A stretch of 23,683 bases of DNA, from positions 1 through 23,683 of the forward strand of contig JAHEEZ010000019.1 of assembly GCA_024640445.1 (NCBI GenBank), in the 5' to 3' direction. The position numbers were made by a program, and so were the translations under genes. This document shows, in pieces, positions 16,111 to 23,683 of the stretch (position 1 is its first letter; each line of letters begins with the position of its first letter). The notes beneath the pieces are model-generated. The model was given only the letters and a program-made list of their open reading frames with translations, did not search any database and was not told where the DNA came from. This stretch comes from Acidobacteriota bacterium (lineage in GTDB: Bacteria > Acidobacteriota > Blastocatellia > Pyrinomonadales > Pyrinomonadaceae).

Positions 16111-16132
16111 TGTTTACAAAGCGCCGCGCGCC

Positions 16133-16729
16133 TCACTTGTGAAGCCGGCGCATCTGCTTCAGGAGTTTGTCCGCGTATTCCCTGGGAGAGTTTATGTTCT
16201 TGAGAACGATGAGCCCGTCATTCTCGTTCGCATTCTCGATCTCGACATTGCCGAATCCCAGCATCCTTTGATAGAAATTTGCCGATACCGTCACGTCCTG
16301 GATGATCTTGAGAGGAACGTTGCGGGTGGTCTTGTTGATAAGGCCCTCGTCGATCTCCATTTTGGAATCGGTGAGGGTGTATCGAACCATTTTCTGTTTC
16401 AGATGGTAATAGGCTGGGATCAGAAGAAACGAAAGGCCGAGCAGGACGACCGCGCCGGAAGAGAGCAGAAGGTACGAGGAAAATGCGCCGAGCACGGCGA
16501 GGATGACGGCGAGCAAAAGACCCCCGAGAACCGCAAGAACGTACCCCGCCTTTACGAAAATGAGTGTCGGGCGGATCGAATAGATCGTCTCCTCTTCATC
16601 GTTATGGACCGGGGACAACTTTACGGCGACAAGCGTTTCTTCTTCGGTCGTGTTGTCGAACTTCTTTCCGCATTTTTCGCAAAACAGCGCGTCGTCGGCA
16701 TTTTTCGCCCCGCATTTGTTACAAAACAT
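16133..16729 (-). CDS. Zinc-ribbon, two-helix membrane protein with bacterial PH domain
   Basis: A 198-residue membrane protein. Residues 3-20 form a zinc ribbon (C3, C6, C17, C20). Two transmembrane helices lie at about 58-82 and 84-107. The remainder (about 111-190) reads as a bacterial PH (bPH2, YdbT/YdbS-like) domain: VRYTLTDSKMEIDEGLINK, then VPLKIIQDVTVSANFYQRMLG and FGNVEIENAN. Such proteins are membrane-associated and of unknown function. The start has an AGAAGGG ribosome site 4 bases upstream. It is the first gene of a likely two-gene operon with rfbD. Its CxxC-x10-CxxC ribbon matches the spacing of the TM2 protein at 947-1345. Confidence 0.88.
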   Translation of the reverse strand: MFCNKCGAKNADDALFCEKCGKKFDNTTEEETLVAVKLSPVHNDEEETIYSIRPTLIFVKAGYVLAVLGGLLLAVILAVLGAFSSYLLLSSGAVVLLGLSFLLIPAYYHLKQKMVRYTLTDSKMEIDEGLINKTTRNVPLKIIQDVTVSANFYQRMLGFGNVEIENANENDGLIVLKNINSPREYADKLLKQMRRLHK

Positions 16730-16825
16730 ATGGCCCTTCTTCGTCAGTATTTTCTGCTCATGACGGGATCAAGTCTGATACCTTCCGCCGGCGAGTGAAT
16801 GATACAGGATTTCGCGATTCCGGAC

Positions 16826-16852
16826 AAAAAAACGGCCGGATCGTTCCGGCCG
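16826..16852 (-). terminator. Rho-independent terminator of the lytic transglycosylase gene
   Basis: Read on the minus strand, the perfect 8-bp stem CGGCCGGA/TCCGGCCG (16845-16852 with 16833-16840, 4-nt loop) runs into seven T (16832-16826). It lies 52 bases after the stop of the minus-strand gene ending at 16905. Confidence 0.88.
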
Positions 16853-16904
16853 CCGGTCGTATTGACCAATTGGAGTAGAAATGTCTGGGAAAGTCGATCC
16901 CCGA

Positions 16905-17699
16905 TCAGTTGGTTACGAGCCGTACTTTTCCGTTGGGAAGTCGTACCGCCATAACACCCGGTTCGTAGAGAGCGAGTGGGACAGCGTCCTTCTCTTCTAG
17001 TTTCTTCGCGGTTTCGGGATCGACGCGTTGTGCGCGCTTCGCAAATTTCGAATCAGTGATCGAATTGTATCTGCCCGAGATCCGCCGTACGTATTCCTGG
17101 GTCTCTCTGTACGGAGGGATCTTCCAGCCATATTTCATCACGGCGCCCTCGCCAGCGTTGTACCCTGCGAGCGCGAGGACCACGTCCCCGTCGAATGTGT
17201 CGATGAGCCATCTCATATACCTCACCCCTGCCTCGATGTTCTGCTTGGGGTCATAGATGTTCGTCACTCCGAAACGCCTCGCGGTCGCGGGCATCAGCTG
17301 CATAAGCCCGCTGGCGCCTTTGTAGGAACGCGCCTTCAACTTAAACGCCGATTCCTGATGCATCTGCGCATAGATGAGCAAAGGATCGATGCGGTACTTC
17401 TTCGCGGAAGTGAGAATGTATGAATCGATCGCTTCATCTCCTGTGGAGAAGCCGCGCATGCTGCGGGAACTGCTCATCGAGATCCGTTTGACATACGAAT
17501 TACTGTAAGAGCCTTCCAAACCTCGTGACTTCTTTCCCTTTTTTGAACTTTCAGGAGCTTCGGCGACCGGCGCCGGCTCGTCCCTGATCACGCGAACCCC
17601 TGCGGCTGTATCGAAGTTGTCGAAAACGCGGGTGCTTTGAGCGGAAGCCGTGAGGCCAAGAAGCAGGATCGAAGCGAGTATGAGAGCTGTTGATTTCAT
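16905..17699 (-). CDS. Exported lytic transglycosylase (SLT/MltC-like domain)
   Basis: Cleaves the MurNAc-GlcNAc bond of peptidoglycan in the periplasm, forming 1,6-anhydroMurNAc. The 264-residue protein has a signal peptide (1-20, MKSTALILASILLLGLTASA). A low-complexity basic/Ser linker (about 50-82) precedes the SLT domain (about 88-210). Key motifs are the catalytic Glu116 in HQESAFKLKARS, GASGLMQLMPATARRFG (128-144) and LALAGYNAGEGAV (175-187). The C-terminal tail ends in MAVRLPNGKVRLVTN, a beta-rich end of unknown role. It is monocistronic with its own terminator. No lipobox is visible, so it is probably soluble in the periplasm. Confidence 0.93.
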   Translation of the reverse strand: MKSTALILASILLLGLTASAQSTRVFDNFDTAAGVRVIRDEPAPVAEAPESSKKGKKSRGLEGSYSNSYVKRISMSSSRSMRGFSTGDEAIDSYILTSAKKYRIDPLLIYAQMHQESAFKLKARSYKGASGLMQLMPATARRFGVTNIYDPKQNIEAGVRYMRWLIDTFDGDVVLALAGYNAGEGAVMKYGWKIPPYRETQEYVRRISGRYNSITDSKFAKRAQRVDPETAKKLEEKDAVPLALYEPGVMAVRLPNGKVRLVTN

Positions 17700-17815
17700 T
17701 AGGATACCGGGCAGGCTAATTCCGGAGTAAAGGGGGCTGCAGATTACCGTTTTGGATCCTCATCTCTGGAATTTTGTTTTTGGGGGTTGAACGCGGGCGC
17801 CCGTTAGATCGGGCC

Positions 17816-17938
17816 GGCGGAGGTCTTTCTCCGCCTAGTTACTAGTAAATGTCGATTTCAAAGTGTTTTTCAAAAGTTACAAGAACTTTCAACAGTGTTT
17901 ATTCTAACATAAATTTATGATCTGCACAGTTTCAACGC
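17816..17938 (+). promoter_or_regulatory. Upstream region of MgtE_N/CBS gene: hairpin and repeated TTTCAA motif
   Basis: A 7-bp hairpin, GGCGGAG/CTCCGCC (17816-17822 with 17829-17835), is followed by an AT-rich stretch. There TTTCAA occurs four times in the same orientation (17856, 17868, 17887 and 17930). Two copies are followed by (A/CA)GTGTTT, which gives a short direct repeat. This looks like a promoter or operator zone of the gene at 17966, but AT-rich chance repetition is possible. Confidence 0.3.
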
Positions 17939-17965
17939 TTACCGTAAATCGTTTATCTTAGGTCA

Positions 17966-19189
17966 ATGCTCTATCTTTCCCAGATGCTCGGACGACCGAT
18001 CCACAGTGTGGAAGGCGAAGCGATCGCGACCATTAAGGATGTGATCGTGCGCTACGGAAAGGAAGACTACCCTCCGGTTGTCGGACTTCTGGCAAGTTAC
18101 CGAAGGAGGCTCTTCTTCATTCCCCGTTCGCAGCTGAGGGTGTTTGGTCACGCGGGAACGCGTCTCGAATCCGACATTCTTGATCTGCGCCCGTTCTCAA
18201 GGCGAGACGGCGAGATCCTTCTCGCGCGTGACGTTCTGGACAAACAGCTTATAGACATAGACGGCAAACGCGTTGTTCGCGTGAATGATGTTCAGCTTCT
18301 GGAGATCAACGGCCTTTGGCGGGTCAGCGGTGCGGACGTGAGTCTTCAGGGATTTCTCAGGAGGCTTATGCCAAGTGGTTTCTATGGAACCAAGCGACCG
18401 GTCGAGGTGATCGACTGGGCGGACGTCGGATATCTTGCGACGGATTCTAAAACGGTCACGGTCCAGCTGAAATCTTCGAAAGACAAACTTTCCAGGCTGC
18501 ATCCTGTCGAGATAGCCCAGCTCGCTGAAGCGCTCTCGCCGATACATCGCACCGACATCGTGGAATCGCTCGATGACGAGATCGCGGCGGACACGCTTGA
18601 GGAAATGTCCACGGAGAACCAGGCGCGCATCCTGGAAGACCTGGACGGCGAAAGGGCGGCGGATCTTCTCGAAGAAATGTCTCCCGACGACGCCGCGGAC
18701 GTTCTGGAAGAACTTGACGACGATAAAGCCAGGGAGTTGTTTGCGCTGATGGAAGACGACGAAAAGGCGGACGTCGTCGAACTGATGTTCTACGAGCGCG
18801 ACACGGCCGGCGGACTTATGACCACTGAAATGGTCATGTTCCCGAAGAACATGACAGCGGGCGAAGCGATCGCGCAGTTGCGCGAGATGGCGCGGACCCC
18901 GCATATGATCTACTACATCTACATTACAGAAGACGAATCCACCCGCAGACTCGCCGGCATAATCACTCTCAGAGTACTGATCCTTGCTGAAAGCGGAGAG
19001 AAGCTTGGAGATCTTATGCGGACGGACTTCCAGTCCGTTAGTCCTAGCGAGCCGTCGGAGGAAGTGGCGTTGAAGATCGCGGAATACAACCTGCTTGCAT
19101 TGCCGGTGATCGATAACGAGAACGAGATCCTCGGGATAGTCACGGTCGATGACGCTATGGAGATCCTGCTCCCCAAGCGATTCGAATAA
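17966..19189 (+). CDS. Soluble PRC-barrel-like, MgtE_N and CBS-pair protein lacking a transporter domain
   Basis: The 407-residue protein has no hydrophobic transmembrane segment. Residues about 1-160 look like two small beta-barrel units of PRC type. Residues about 177-278 form the superhelical MgtE N-domain, made of repeats such as RILEDLDGERAADLLEEMSP and DDAADVLEELDDDKARELF. Residues about 283-405 form a CBS pair, with DTAGGLMTTEMVMFP at its start and LALPVIDNENEILGIVTVDDAMEIL at its end. In MgtE these cytosolic parts sense Mg2+ and gate the channel helices, which here are missing: the protein stops at LLPKRFE. It is therefore a possible Mg2+- or nucleotide-sensing regulator, not a transporter. 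I recall similar PRC-MgtE_N-CBS proteins in other phyla. It is followed 24 bases later by the AlkD-like gene. Confidence 0.88.
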   Translation: MLYLSQMLGRPIHSVEGEAIATIKDVIVRYGKEDYPPVVGLLASYRRRLFFIPRSQLRVFGHAGTRLESDILDLRPFSRRDGEILLARDVLDKQLIDIDGKRVVRVNDVQLLEINGLWRVSGADVSLQGFLRRLMPSGFYGTKRPVEVIDWADVGYLATDSKTVTVQLKSSKDKLSRLHPVEIAQLAEALSPIHRTDIVESLDDEIAADTLEEMSTENQARILEDLDGERAADLLEEMSPDDAADVLEELDDDKARELFALMEDDEKADVVELMFYERDTAGGLMTTEMVMFPKNMTAGEAIAQLREMARTPHMIYYIYITEDESTRRLAGIITLRVLILAESGEKLGDLMRTDFQSVSPSEPSEEVALKIAEYNLLALPVIDNENEILGIVTVDDAMEILLPKRFE

Positions 19190-19213
19190 CCTCCAGGAAA
19201 TATCTCCACCCCA

Positions 19214-19894
19214 ATGACTGGCGAAACCGCGCAATACCTCAAACACCTTTCCGAAAAGCTGGAACCTCACACCGACCCCGAATATGCCGTCCTGATGAAG
19301 GCATACCTGAGGGATCAGTTCGAGTTCCTGGGGATACGATCTCCGGAGCGGAATGCGTTGTTCAAGGATTTCTTCGCGGAACACGGCATTCTCGAATTCG
19401 AATCTCTCCCAGATACTATCGACGAACTCTTCGAGCGCCAGGAACGCGAATATCACTATTTCGCGATCGAACTCGCTCGAAGGTCCAGGAAGAAATGGAC
19501 CGCCGGCAGCGTCGAACTATTTGAATCGATGGCCGTGCGAAGATCATGGTGGGACACGGTCGATTACATCAAGAGCGCATGCCTGAGGGACTATTTTCAG
19601 GAATTCCCCGAAGGCCGCTACGAGGTCACGGATCGCTGGCTGGATTCTGGCAACATCTGGCTTCAAAGGCTCAGCGTCATTTTTCAGCTCGGATACAAGA
19701 ACAAGACCGACACAAAGCTGCTTGAAAGGAACATTCTCAGGTTGATCGGCTCGGAGGAATTCTTCGTGCAAAAAGCGATCGGCTGGGCGCTCCGGGATTA
19801 TGCCCGGACCGACCCGGAATTCGTGCTTCGATTTGTCCGTTCGCACGATCTTAAACCGCTAAGCCGAAGGGAGGCGCTCAAACACCTGAAGTAG
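19214..19894 (+). CDS. alkD: DNA alkylation repair protein, AlkD-type HEAT-repeat glycosylase
   Basis: Base-excision repair enzyme that removes 3-methyl- and 7-methylpurines; AlkD-like proteins act without flipping the base. The 226-residue protein is made of HEAT-like helices. SWWDTVDYI (111-119) supplies Trp113 and Asp117, NIWLQRLSV supplies Arg152, and KAIGWALRDYART supplies Trp191. Their spacing (4, then 35, then 39 residues) is the same as Trp109, Asp113, Arg148 and Trp187 in Bacillus cereus AlkD, as I recall it. The active site therefore looks complete. It may be co-transcribed with the MgtE_N/CBS gene, 24 bases upstream; no functional link is evident. Confidence 0.93.
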   Translation: MTGETAQYLKHLSEKLEPHTDPEYAVLMKAYLRDQFEFLGIRSPERNALFKDFFAEHGILEFESLPDTIDELFERQEREYHYFAIELARRSRKKWTAGSVELFESMAVRRSWWDTVDYIKSACLRDYFQEFPEGRYEVTDRWLDSGNIWLQRLSVIFQLGYKNKTDTKLLERNILRLIGSEEFFVQKAIGWALRDYARTDPEFVLRFVRSHDLKPLSRREALKHLK

Positions 19895-20027
19895 GTCGCG
19901 GGAATAATTCTTGAGGGGCAAGATATCTACAGCGAAACCTTAAGGGCATTGATTCTTCTTGCCACCGCGGCCCGTTGATTGATAGATTCGAATTTAAGCA
20001 GAACATCACGCAGAAGGAGATTTGAAG

Positions 20028-20621
20028 ATGAAGTTCAAGCAGATCCTGATCGGTTTGGTCCTGACAGCGGTCGCTTGCGTGGCCGTCCCGGCCTCGGAAG
20101 GGGTGATGCCGATAGGCACGAAACTCGACGGTTTTTCGATGTCCGACCCCGCAGGCACGGTCCATAAATACAACGAACTGAAAGGCAAGAACGGGATGCT
20201 TGTCATTTTTCTTTCGGCGCAGTGCCCCGTTGTCGCGGCCTACAACGACCGTATCAATGGTTTGGCCTCAGAGTATGAAACGAAGGGGATCCGGGTCGTC
20301 GGAATCTATTCAAACGCGACCGAAGACCTCGCCTGGGTCACCCGGCATTCGAAGGAGAATTACAGTTTCACCGTTCTGATCGACAAGAGCAATGTCTTCG
20401 CGGATAAGCTAGGTGCTTCGTTCACCCCTGAAGTCTATTTCTTCGACGCGAACGACACGCTGGACTATCACGGCGCGATCGACAATGACCGTTACGGACG
20501 CAACATAACCAAGCAGTACCTGAAAACTGCCCTGGACGAAAAGCTTGGCGGCGGAACGATAACTGTGCAGGACACAAGGGCGTTCGGATGCACGATCAAA
20601 AGGGCGAAGGGCGAAGGCTAG
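20028..20621 (+). CDS. Exported redoxin (AhpC/TSA-type thioredoxin-fold protein)
   Basis: ATG 20028 lies 8 bases after AAGGAG and starts a signal peptide (MKFKQILIGLVLTAVACVAV). The mature part is a thioredoxin fold of the redoxin/AhpC-TSA class. Its active site is LSAQCPVV (Cys66, without the second Cys of a CxxC), followed by SEYETKGIRVVGIYSNATED and the cis-Pro region ASFTPEVYFFD. A second Cys lies near the end in AFGCTIKR (Cys188), a GCxIK tail seen in this family, and could act as a resolving residue. It probably reduces peroxides or disulfides in the periplasm; the substrate is unknown. It precedes the TlpA-like gene by 38 bases on the same strand and is probably co-transcribed with it. 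Confidence 0.85.
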   Translation: MKFKQILIGLVLTAVACVAVPASEGVMPIGTKLDGFSMSDPAGTVHKYNELKGKNGMLVIFLSAQCPVVAAYNDRINGLASEYETKGIRVVGIYSNATEDLAWVTRHSKENYSFTVLIDKSNVFADKLGASFTPEVYFFDANDTLDYHGAIDNDRYGRNITKQYLKTALDEKLGGGTITVQDTRAFGCTIKRAKGEG

Positions 20622-20659
20622 GTAAATTCGCGGGAAGGCCAACACTGCAAGAAAGTTTA

Positions 20660-21574
20660 ATGAGAACGAATTTGAAACCCCTGTCTTTTAGGATCGTCAG
20701 CGCTTTGGTGCTGGCCCTCGTGTTCACTTCGCTTGTTTTCGCCCAGACCGAAACAGCCTCAAATGATGTAAGTTCCCAAACCTCCGGCACGGGGCTGAAC
20801 CTGAACGTGACAAAGGTTGATGACGTCTCGGTGAAGGAGGTCTTGAAACCAGATGGCAGGCCTTTGATCGTGAACTTCTGGGCGACCTGGTGTGAACCGT
20901 GCCGCGACGAATTTCCCGATCTCATAGGGATCGACGCCGACTACAAAGGCAGGATCGATCTCCGGATCATTTCGCTCGATGATCCGGTCGAGATCACTCG
21001 CGAGGTGCCGAAATTCCTGAAAGAAATGGGCTCCACGATGACTCCTTATCTGCTCAGGACCGAGGACGAATCAACGGTCATCGGCGCGATCTCCGATACC
21101 TGGCAGGGCGGGCTGCCGTTCACGGTCGTTTATGATTCGAATGGGAACGTGCGGCACGCAAGACAGGGAAAGATAAAGGCTCCGGTCGTGCGGGCGATGC
21201 TCGATCAGCTCCTCACACCCGCGGACAAGGTGGCAGTCACAGAATTCGTAAAAGTCCTCAACGGGAAGAACGAAGAGGCCGAGTTCTTTTACCGCAACAA
21301 CTGGATGGCGTTGCGAAAGGAAGCGCAGAAGCGTGGAATGATCGTGTCGTACGAACTTCAGTTCGCGGAACCTTCCGAAAACGGTGAATACGACATCGCT
21401 TTGATCACACGTTACAAAGACGATGCCCAGTTCGCCGCGGCGGAAAAGAACTTTGCAAAACTGATCGAAGAACTGAATCCGGAAGGGCCGCTGCTCGTGA
21501 GTTCCTTGATGCCCGCTGAATTTCGGAAGTCACTTTCTGTCAGGATCTCGAGGTCGATGGATTCGCATTTCTAG
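20660..21574 (+). CDS. Exported TlpA/ResA-like thioredoxin with extra C-terminal domain
   Basis: ATG 20660 is used because the signal peptide (about 1-28, ending LVFAQ) begins there; its ribosome site is weak, which fits translation after the upstream redoxin. The product has 304 residues. The thioredoxin domain (about 45-200) has FWATWCEPCRDEFPDL with Cys78 and Cys81 (CEPC) and the cis-Pro segment QGGLPFTVVYDSNG. It should exchange disulfides in the periplasm, as in cytochrome c maturation or envelope repair. Residues about 200-304 form an alpha/beta extension (FFYRNNWMALRKEAQKRGMI and later KNFAKLIEELNPEGP) not expected in TlpA or ResA. I do not recognise it with confidence. Confidence 0.87.
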   Translation: MRTNLKPLSFRIVSALVLALVFTSLVFAQTETASNDVSSQTSGTGLNLNVTKVDDVSVKEVLKPDGRPLIVNFWATWCEPCRDEFPDLIGIDADYKGRIDLRIISLDDPVEITREVPKFLKEMGSTMTPYLLRTEDESTVIGAISDTWQGGLPFTVVYDSNGNVRHARQGKIKAPVVRAMLDQLLTPADKVAVTEFVKVLNGKNEEAEFFYRNNWMALRKEAQKRGMIVSYELQFAEPSENGEYDIALITRYKDDAQFAAAEKNFAKLIEELNPEGPLLVSSLMPAEFRKSLSVRISRSMDSHF

Positions 21575-21819
21575 GATCTTTGGCTTTTGCGGTCTTCCGT
21601 ACTTCCTAATAACCTGCACGTCGTTTCGCAAGCCTGCTTGATTCTCTTTTCCGTTTCTGACAATCAGCTTTCGATACTCAAGACGGAGGGCCACACGAAA
21701 TCCTCCCTTTGTCTTCTGCCGTCGTCAGTTCATGCCTGTATTTGAAAATTCACTCCCTACCTAATAAACTCTCTTTTTTTCATTTGAGCGAATATCCCTA
21801 CTGAGAAGGCCATACCTAA

Positions 21820-23683
21820 ATGACCAGTCCCGCGATCACGCAAGAAGTAATAGAACAGCACGTAACTCTCGAAGAGTACGGCAGGATAGTCGAGATCCTC
21901 GGCCGTGAACCGAATTTCACGGAACTCGGCATTTTCAGTGTGATGTGGTCGGAGCATTGCTCCTATAAGTCATCGCGCGTACACCTCAAAAGGCTTCCCA
22001 CTTCAGGTAAACGGGTGATCGTCCCTCCGGGTGAGAACGCGGGCGTCGTGGACATAGGCGATGACTGGTGCGTCGCGTTCAAAGTCGAATCGCACAATCA
22101 CCCTAGTTTCATTGAACCTTTTCAGGGCGCCGCGACGGGAGTCGGCGGAATTCTGCGTGACGTCTTCACAATGGGCGCAAGGCCGATCGCGGCGATGAAC
22201 TCTTTGAGATTCGGCCCTCTCGAATCCAACGGTGCAGGTGCGACTACTCAAAAAGTGGCGAACCGCAACAAGTCGATCCTGAAAGGGGTCGTCGAAGGCA
22301 TCGGCTTTTACGGAAACTGCTTTGGCGTCCCGACCGTTGGCGGCGAGGTCGTGTTCGACGAGGCTTATAACCTTAACCCGCTTGTGAACGCATTCGCGCT
22401 CGGCCTTGTTCGAAAAGACCAGATCTTCTTTGGAAAGGCTTCAGGTATCGGGAATCCTGTTCTTTACGTAGGCGCGAAGACCGGACGTGACGGAATTCAC
22501 GGAGCGACGATGGCTTCGGCGGAATTCGACGACGAGGCGCTCGAGAAACGCCCGACCGTTCAGGTCGGGGACCCTTTCCTTGAAAAACTTCTTCTTGAAG
22601 CTTGCCTGGAGGCGATGCGATCCGGGGCGATCGAGGGTATTCAGGACATGGGCGCTGCGGGGCTTACAAGTTCTTCCGTCGAAATGGCGGACCGCGCGGG
22701 TACAGGCCTGGAGCTGGATCTGACCCTGGTGCCACAGCGTGAAACCGGAATGACGGCGTACGAAATGCTGCTGAGCGAGTCGCAGGAACGTATGCTGATC
22801 GTCGCGAAATCCGGCCGTGAACGGGAACTGGTGGAGATCTTTAACAAGTGGGACCTCGACGCGGTCGTCATCGGAAAAGTGGTCGAAGGAAATCGTTTGA
22901 AGGTAATCCATCACGGCGAACTGATGGCGGATCTGCCTGTCGATAAGTTAACCGACGAAGCCCCTGTTTATACGAGGCCAACAGAGGCGCCCGCGTATGC
23001 TTCCGTCAGCCGTGAGGAACGGGCGGCAAAATGGAAGGCGCGCGCTGCGAGCGCCGAGCACGGAAGACGCGATCTGAACGAGGTGCTCAAAACGATCATC
23101 TCCTCCCCGAACATTTGCTCAAAGCATTGGGTTTATGAGCAGTACGATCATATGGTCCGTACCAACACGGCGATCCTGCCAGGGGCTGACGCGGCGGTCG
23201 TGCGAGTAAAAGAAACCCGCCGCGCCATCTCGATGTGCCTGGACGGGAACGGAAGATTTTCGGCAGTCGATCCCAGGGAAGGCGCGAAGCTGACGGTATC
23301 CGAAGCCGCGCGAAACAACGTCTGCGTCGGCGCCAGACCGATCGCCGTCACGAACTGCCTGAATTTCGCATCGCCCGAAAGGCCGAAGATCATGTGGGCG
23401 TTCGTGGAAACGATCGATGGAATGATCGAAGCTTGCGAAACCTTTGATACTCCGGTCATCTCCGGAAACGTCTCTTTCTACAACGAGACGGATGGCGACG
23501 GTGTCCTGCCCACTCCGACCATCGGCATGGTGGGACTGGTCGAAGATGTGCGGAAGATCGTCACACAGGGATTCAAGCACGAAGGCGACCTGATCGCGCT
23601 GCTGGGAACGACTGAAGATGATCTTTCCGTAAGCGAATACGCTCAAAGCGTCCTGGGGTTGTCGACAAACGACCTGATCGAGA
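21820..23683 (+). CDS. purL: Phosphoribosylformylglycinamidine synthase subunit PurL (partial, 3' end beyond window)
   Basis: Fourth step of purine synthesis: FGAR plus ATP and ammonia (from glutamine via PurQ/PurS) to FGAM, in the cytosol. ATG 21820 opens a frame that stays open to the window edge, 621 codons. The small PurL of PurS/PurQ-type systems has about 730-750 residues, so roughly the last sixth is missing. Key motifs are SVMWSEHCSYKSS (40-52, with His46 near the ATP site), VESHNHPSFIEP (89-100) and QGAATGVGGILRDV (102-115). Later come GIQDMGAAGLTSSSVEMA and VISGNVSFYNET, the duplicated core. The ribosome site (GAAGG) is weak. The gap before it (21575-21819) shows no gene and no clear terminator. 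purQ and purS are not in the window. Confidence 0.95.
   Translation, partial: MTSPAITQEVIEQHVTLEEYGRIVEILGREPNFTELGIFSVMWSEHCSYKSSRVHLKRLPTSGKRVIVPPGENAGVVDIGDDWCVAFKVESHNHPSFIEPFQGAATGVGGILRDVFTMGARPIAAMNSLRFGPLESNGAGATTQKVANRNKSILKGVVEGIGFYGNCFGVPTVGGEVVFDEAYNLNPLVNAFALGLVRKDQIFFGKASGIGNPVLYVGAKTGRDGIHGATMASAEFDDEALEKRPTVQVGDPFLEKLLLEACLEAMRSGAIEGIQDMGAAGLTSSSVEMADRAGTGLELDLTLVPQRETGMTAYEMLLSESQERMLIVAKSGRERELVEIFNKWDLDAVVIGKVVEGNRLKVIHHGELMADLPVDKLTDEAPVYTRPTEAPAYASVSREERAAKWKARAASAEHGRRDLNEVLKTIISSPNICSKHWVYEQYDHMVRTNTAILPGADAAVVRVKETRRAISMCLDGNGRFSAVDPREGAKLTVSEAARNNVCVGARPIAVTNCLNFASPERPKIMWAFVETIDGMIEACETFDTPVISGNVSFYNETDGDGVLPTPTIGMVGLVEDVRKIVTQGFKHEGDLIALLGTTEDDLSVSEYAQSVLGLSTNDLIE

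Noticed and set aside
18197..19456. 419-codon open frame on the minus strand
   Set aside because: It lies opposite the MgtE_N/CBS and AlkD genes. Its product is a compositionally odd, Arg/Phe/His/Val-rich antisense translation with no motif.
21685..21706. Terminator after the TlpA-like gene
   Set aside because: Only a 5-bp GGAGG/CCTCC stem with a 12-nt loop and an interrupted T run; too weak to call.
21575..21819. Small gene or RNA in the gap before purL
   Set aside because: No frame with a start, ribosome site and recognisable product, and no tRNA-like cloverleaf was seen.

Overview
The window reads as ordinary chromosome of a free-living, Gram-negative-type bacterium. GC content is moderate, most genes sit on mixed strands in short operons, and many products are exported or membrane-bound. 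An about 950-residue Ser/Thr kinase fused to a TolB-like propeller, together with several small zinc-ribbon membrane proteins, is a style common in Acidobacteriota (perhaps Blastocatellia). That placement is inference from gene style, not from a marker gene.

Layout. 1-108: tail of a probable M28 peptidase, then a degenerate copy of a palindromic repeat and a bidirectional terminator. 268-1345 (-): riboflavin synthase ribE behind a zinc-ribbon/TM2 protein. 1528-4445 (+): an exported two-part protein, a short exported protein, and two small membrane proteins. 4459-7317 (-): the kinase/propeller. 7507-8445 (+): a ferritin-like diiron protein with an AurF-type ligand set. 8562-8675: a 60-bp-period tandem repeat that runs into the 3' end of the next gene. 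8658-12356 (-): a 1232-residue fused flavin/Fe-S oxidoreductase of NfnB-NfnA (GltD-PyrK) type with an unusual N-terminal extension. 12639-15194 (+): a chain-length-determinant/BY-kinase for exopolysaccharide export, convergent with rfbD (15250-16110, -) across a strong shared terminator. A zinc-ribbon/PH protein lies upstream of rfbD. 16905-17699 (-): a lytic transglycosylase. 17966-19894 (+): a soluble MgtE_N/CBS protein and an AlkD-type DNA glycosylase. 20028-21574 (+): two exported thioredoxin-fold proteins. 21820 to the end (+): purL, cut by the window edge.

Functional links. rfbD (dTDP-rhamnose) and the Wzc-like kinase fit surface polysaccharide production, with the lytic transglycosylase as a nearby cell-wall gene. 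The two thioredoxin-fold genes look like an envelope redox pair. ribE and purL are housekeeping genes. The diiron protein and the large flavoprotein converge on the repeat-bearing gap; a donor/oxygenase relation is possible but only inferred.

No CRISPR array, rRNA, tRNA, integrase or transposase was seen. The least ordinary items are the repeat family that supplies the last codons and stop of the flavoprotein gene, the extended Nfn-like fusion itself, a terminator-like hairpin in the leader of the polysaccharide kinase gene, and two perfect palindromes with 9-nt spacers near the start of the window.
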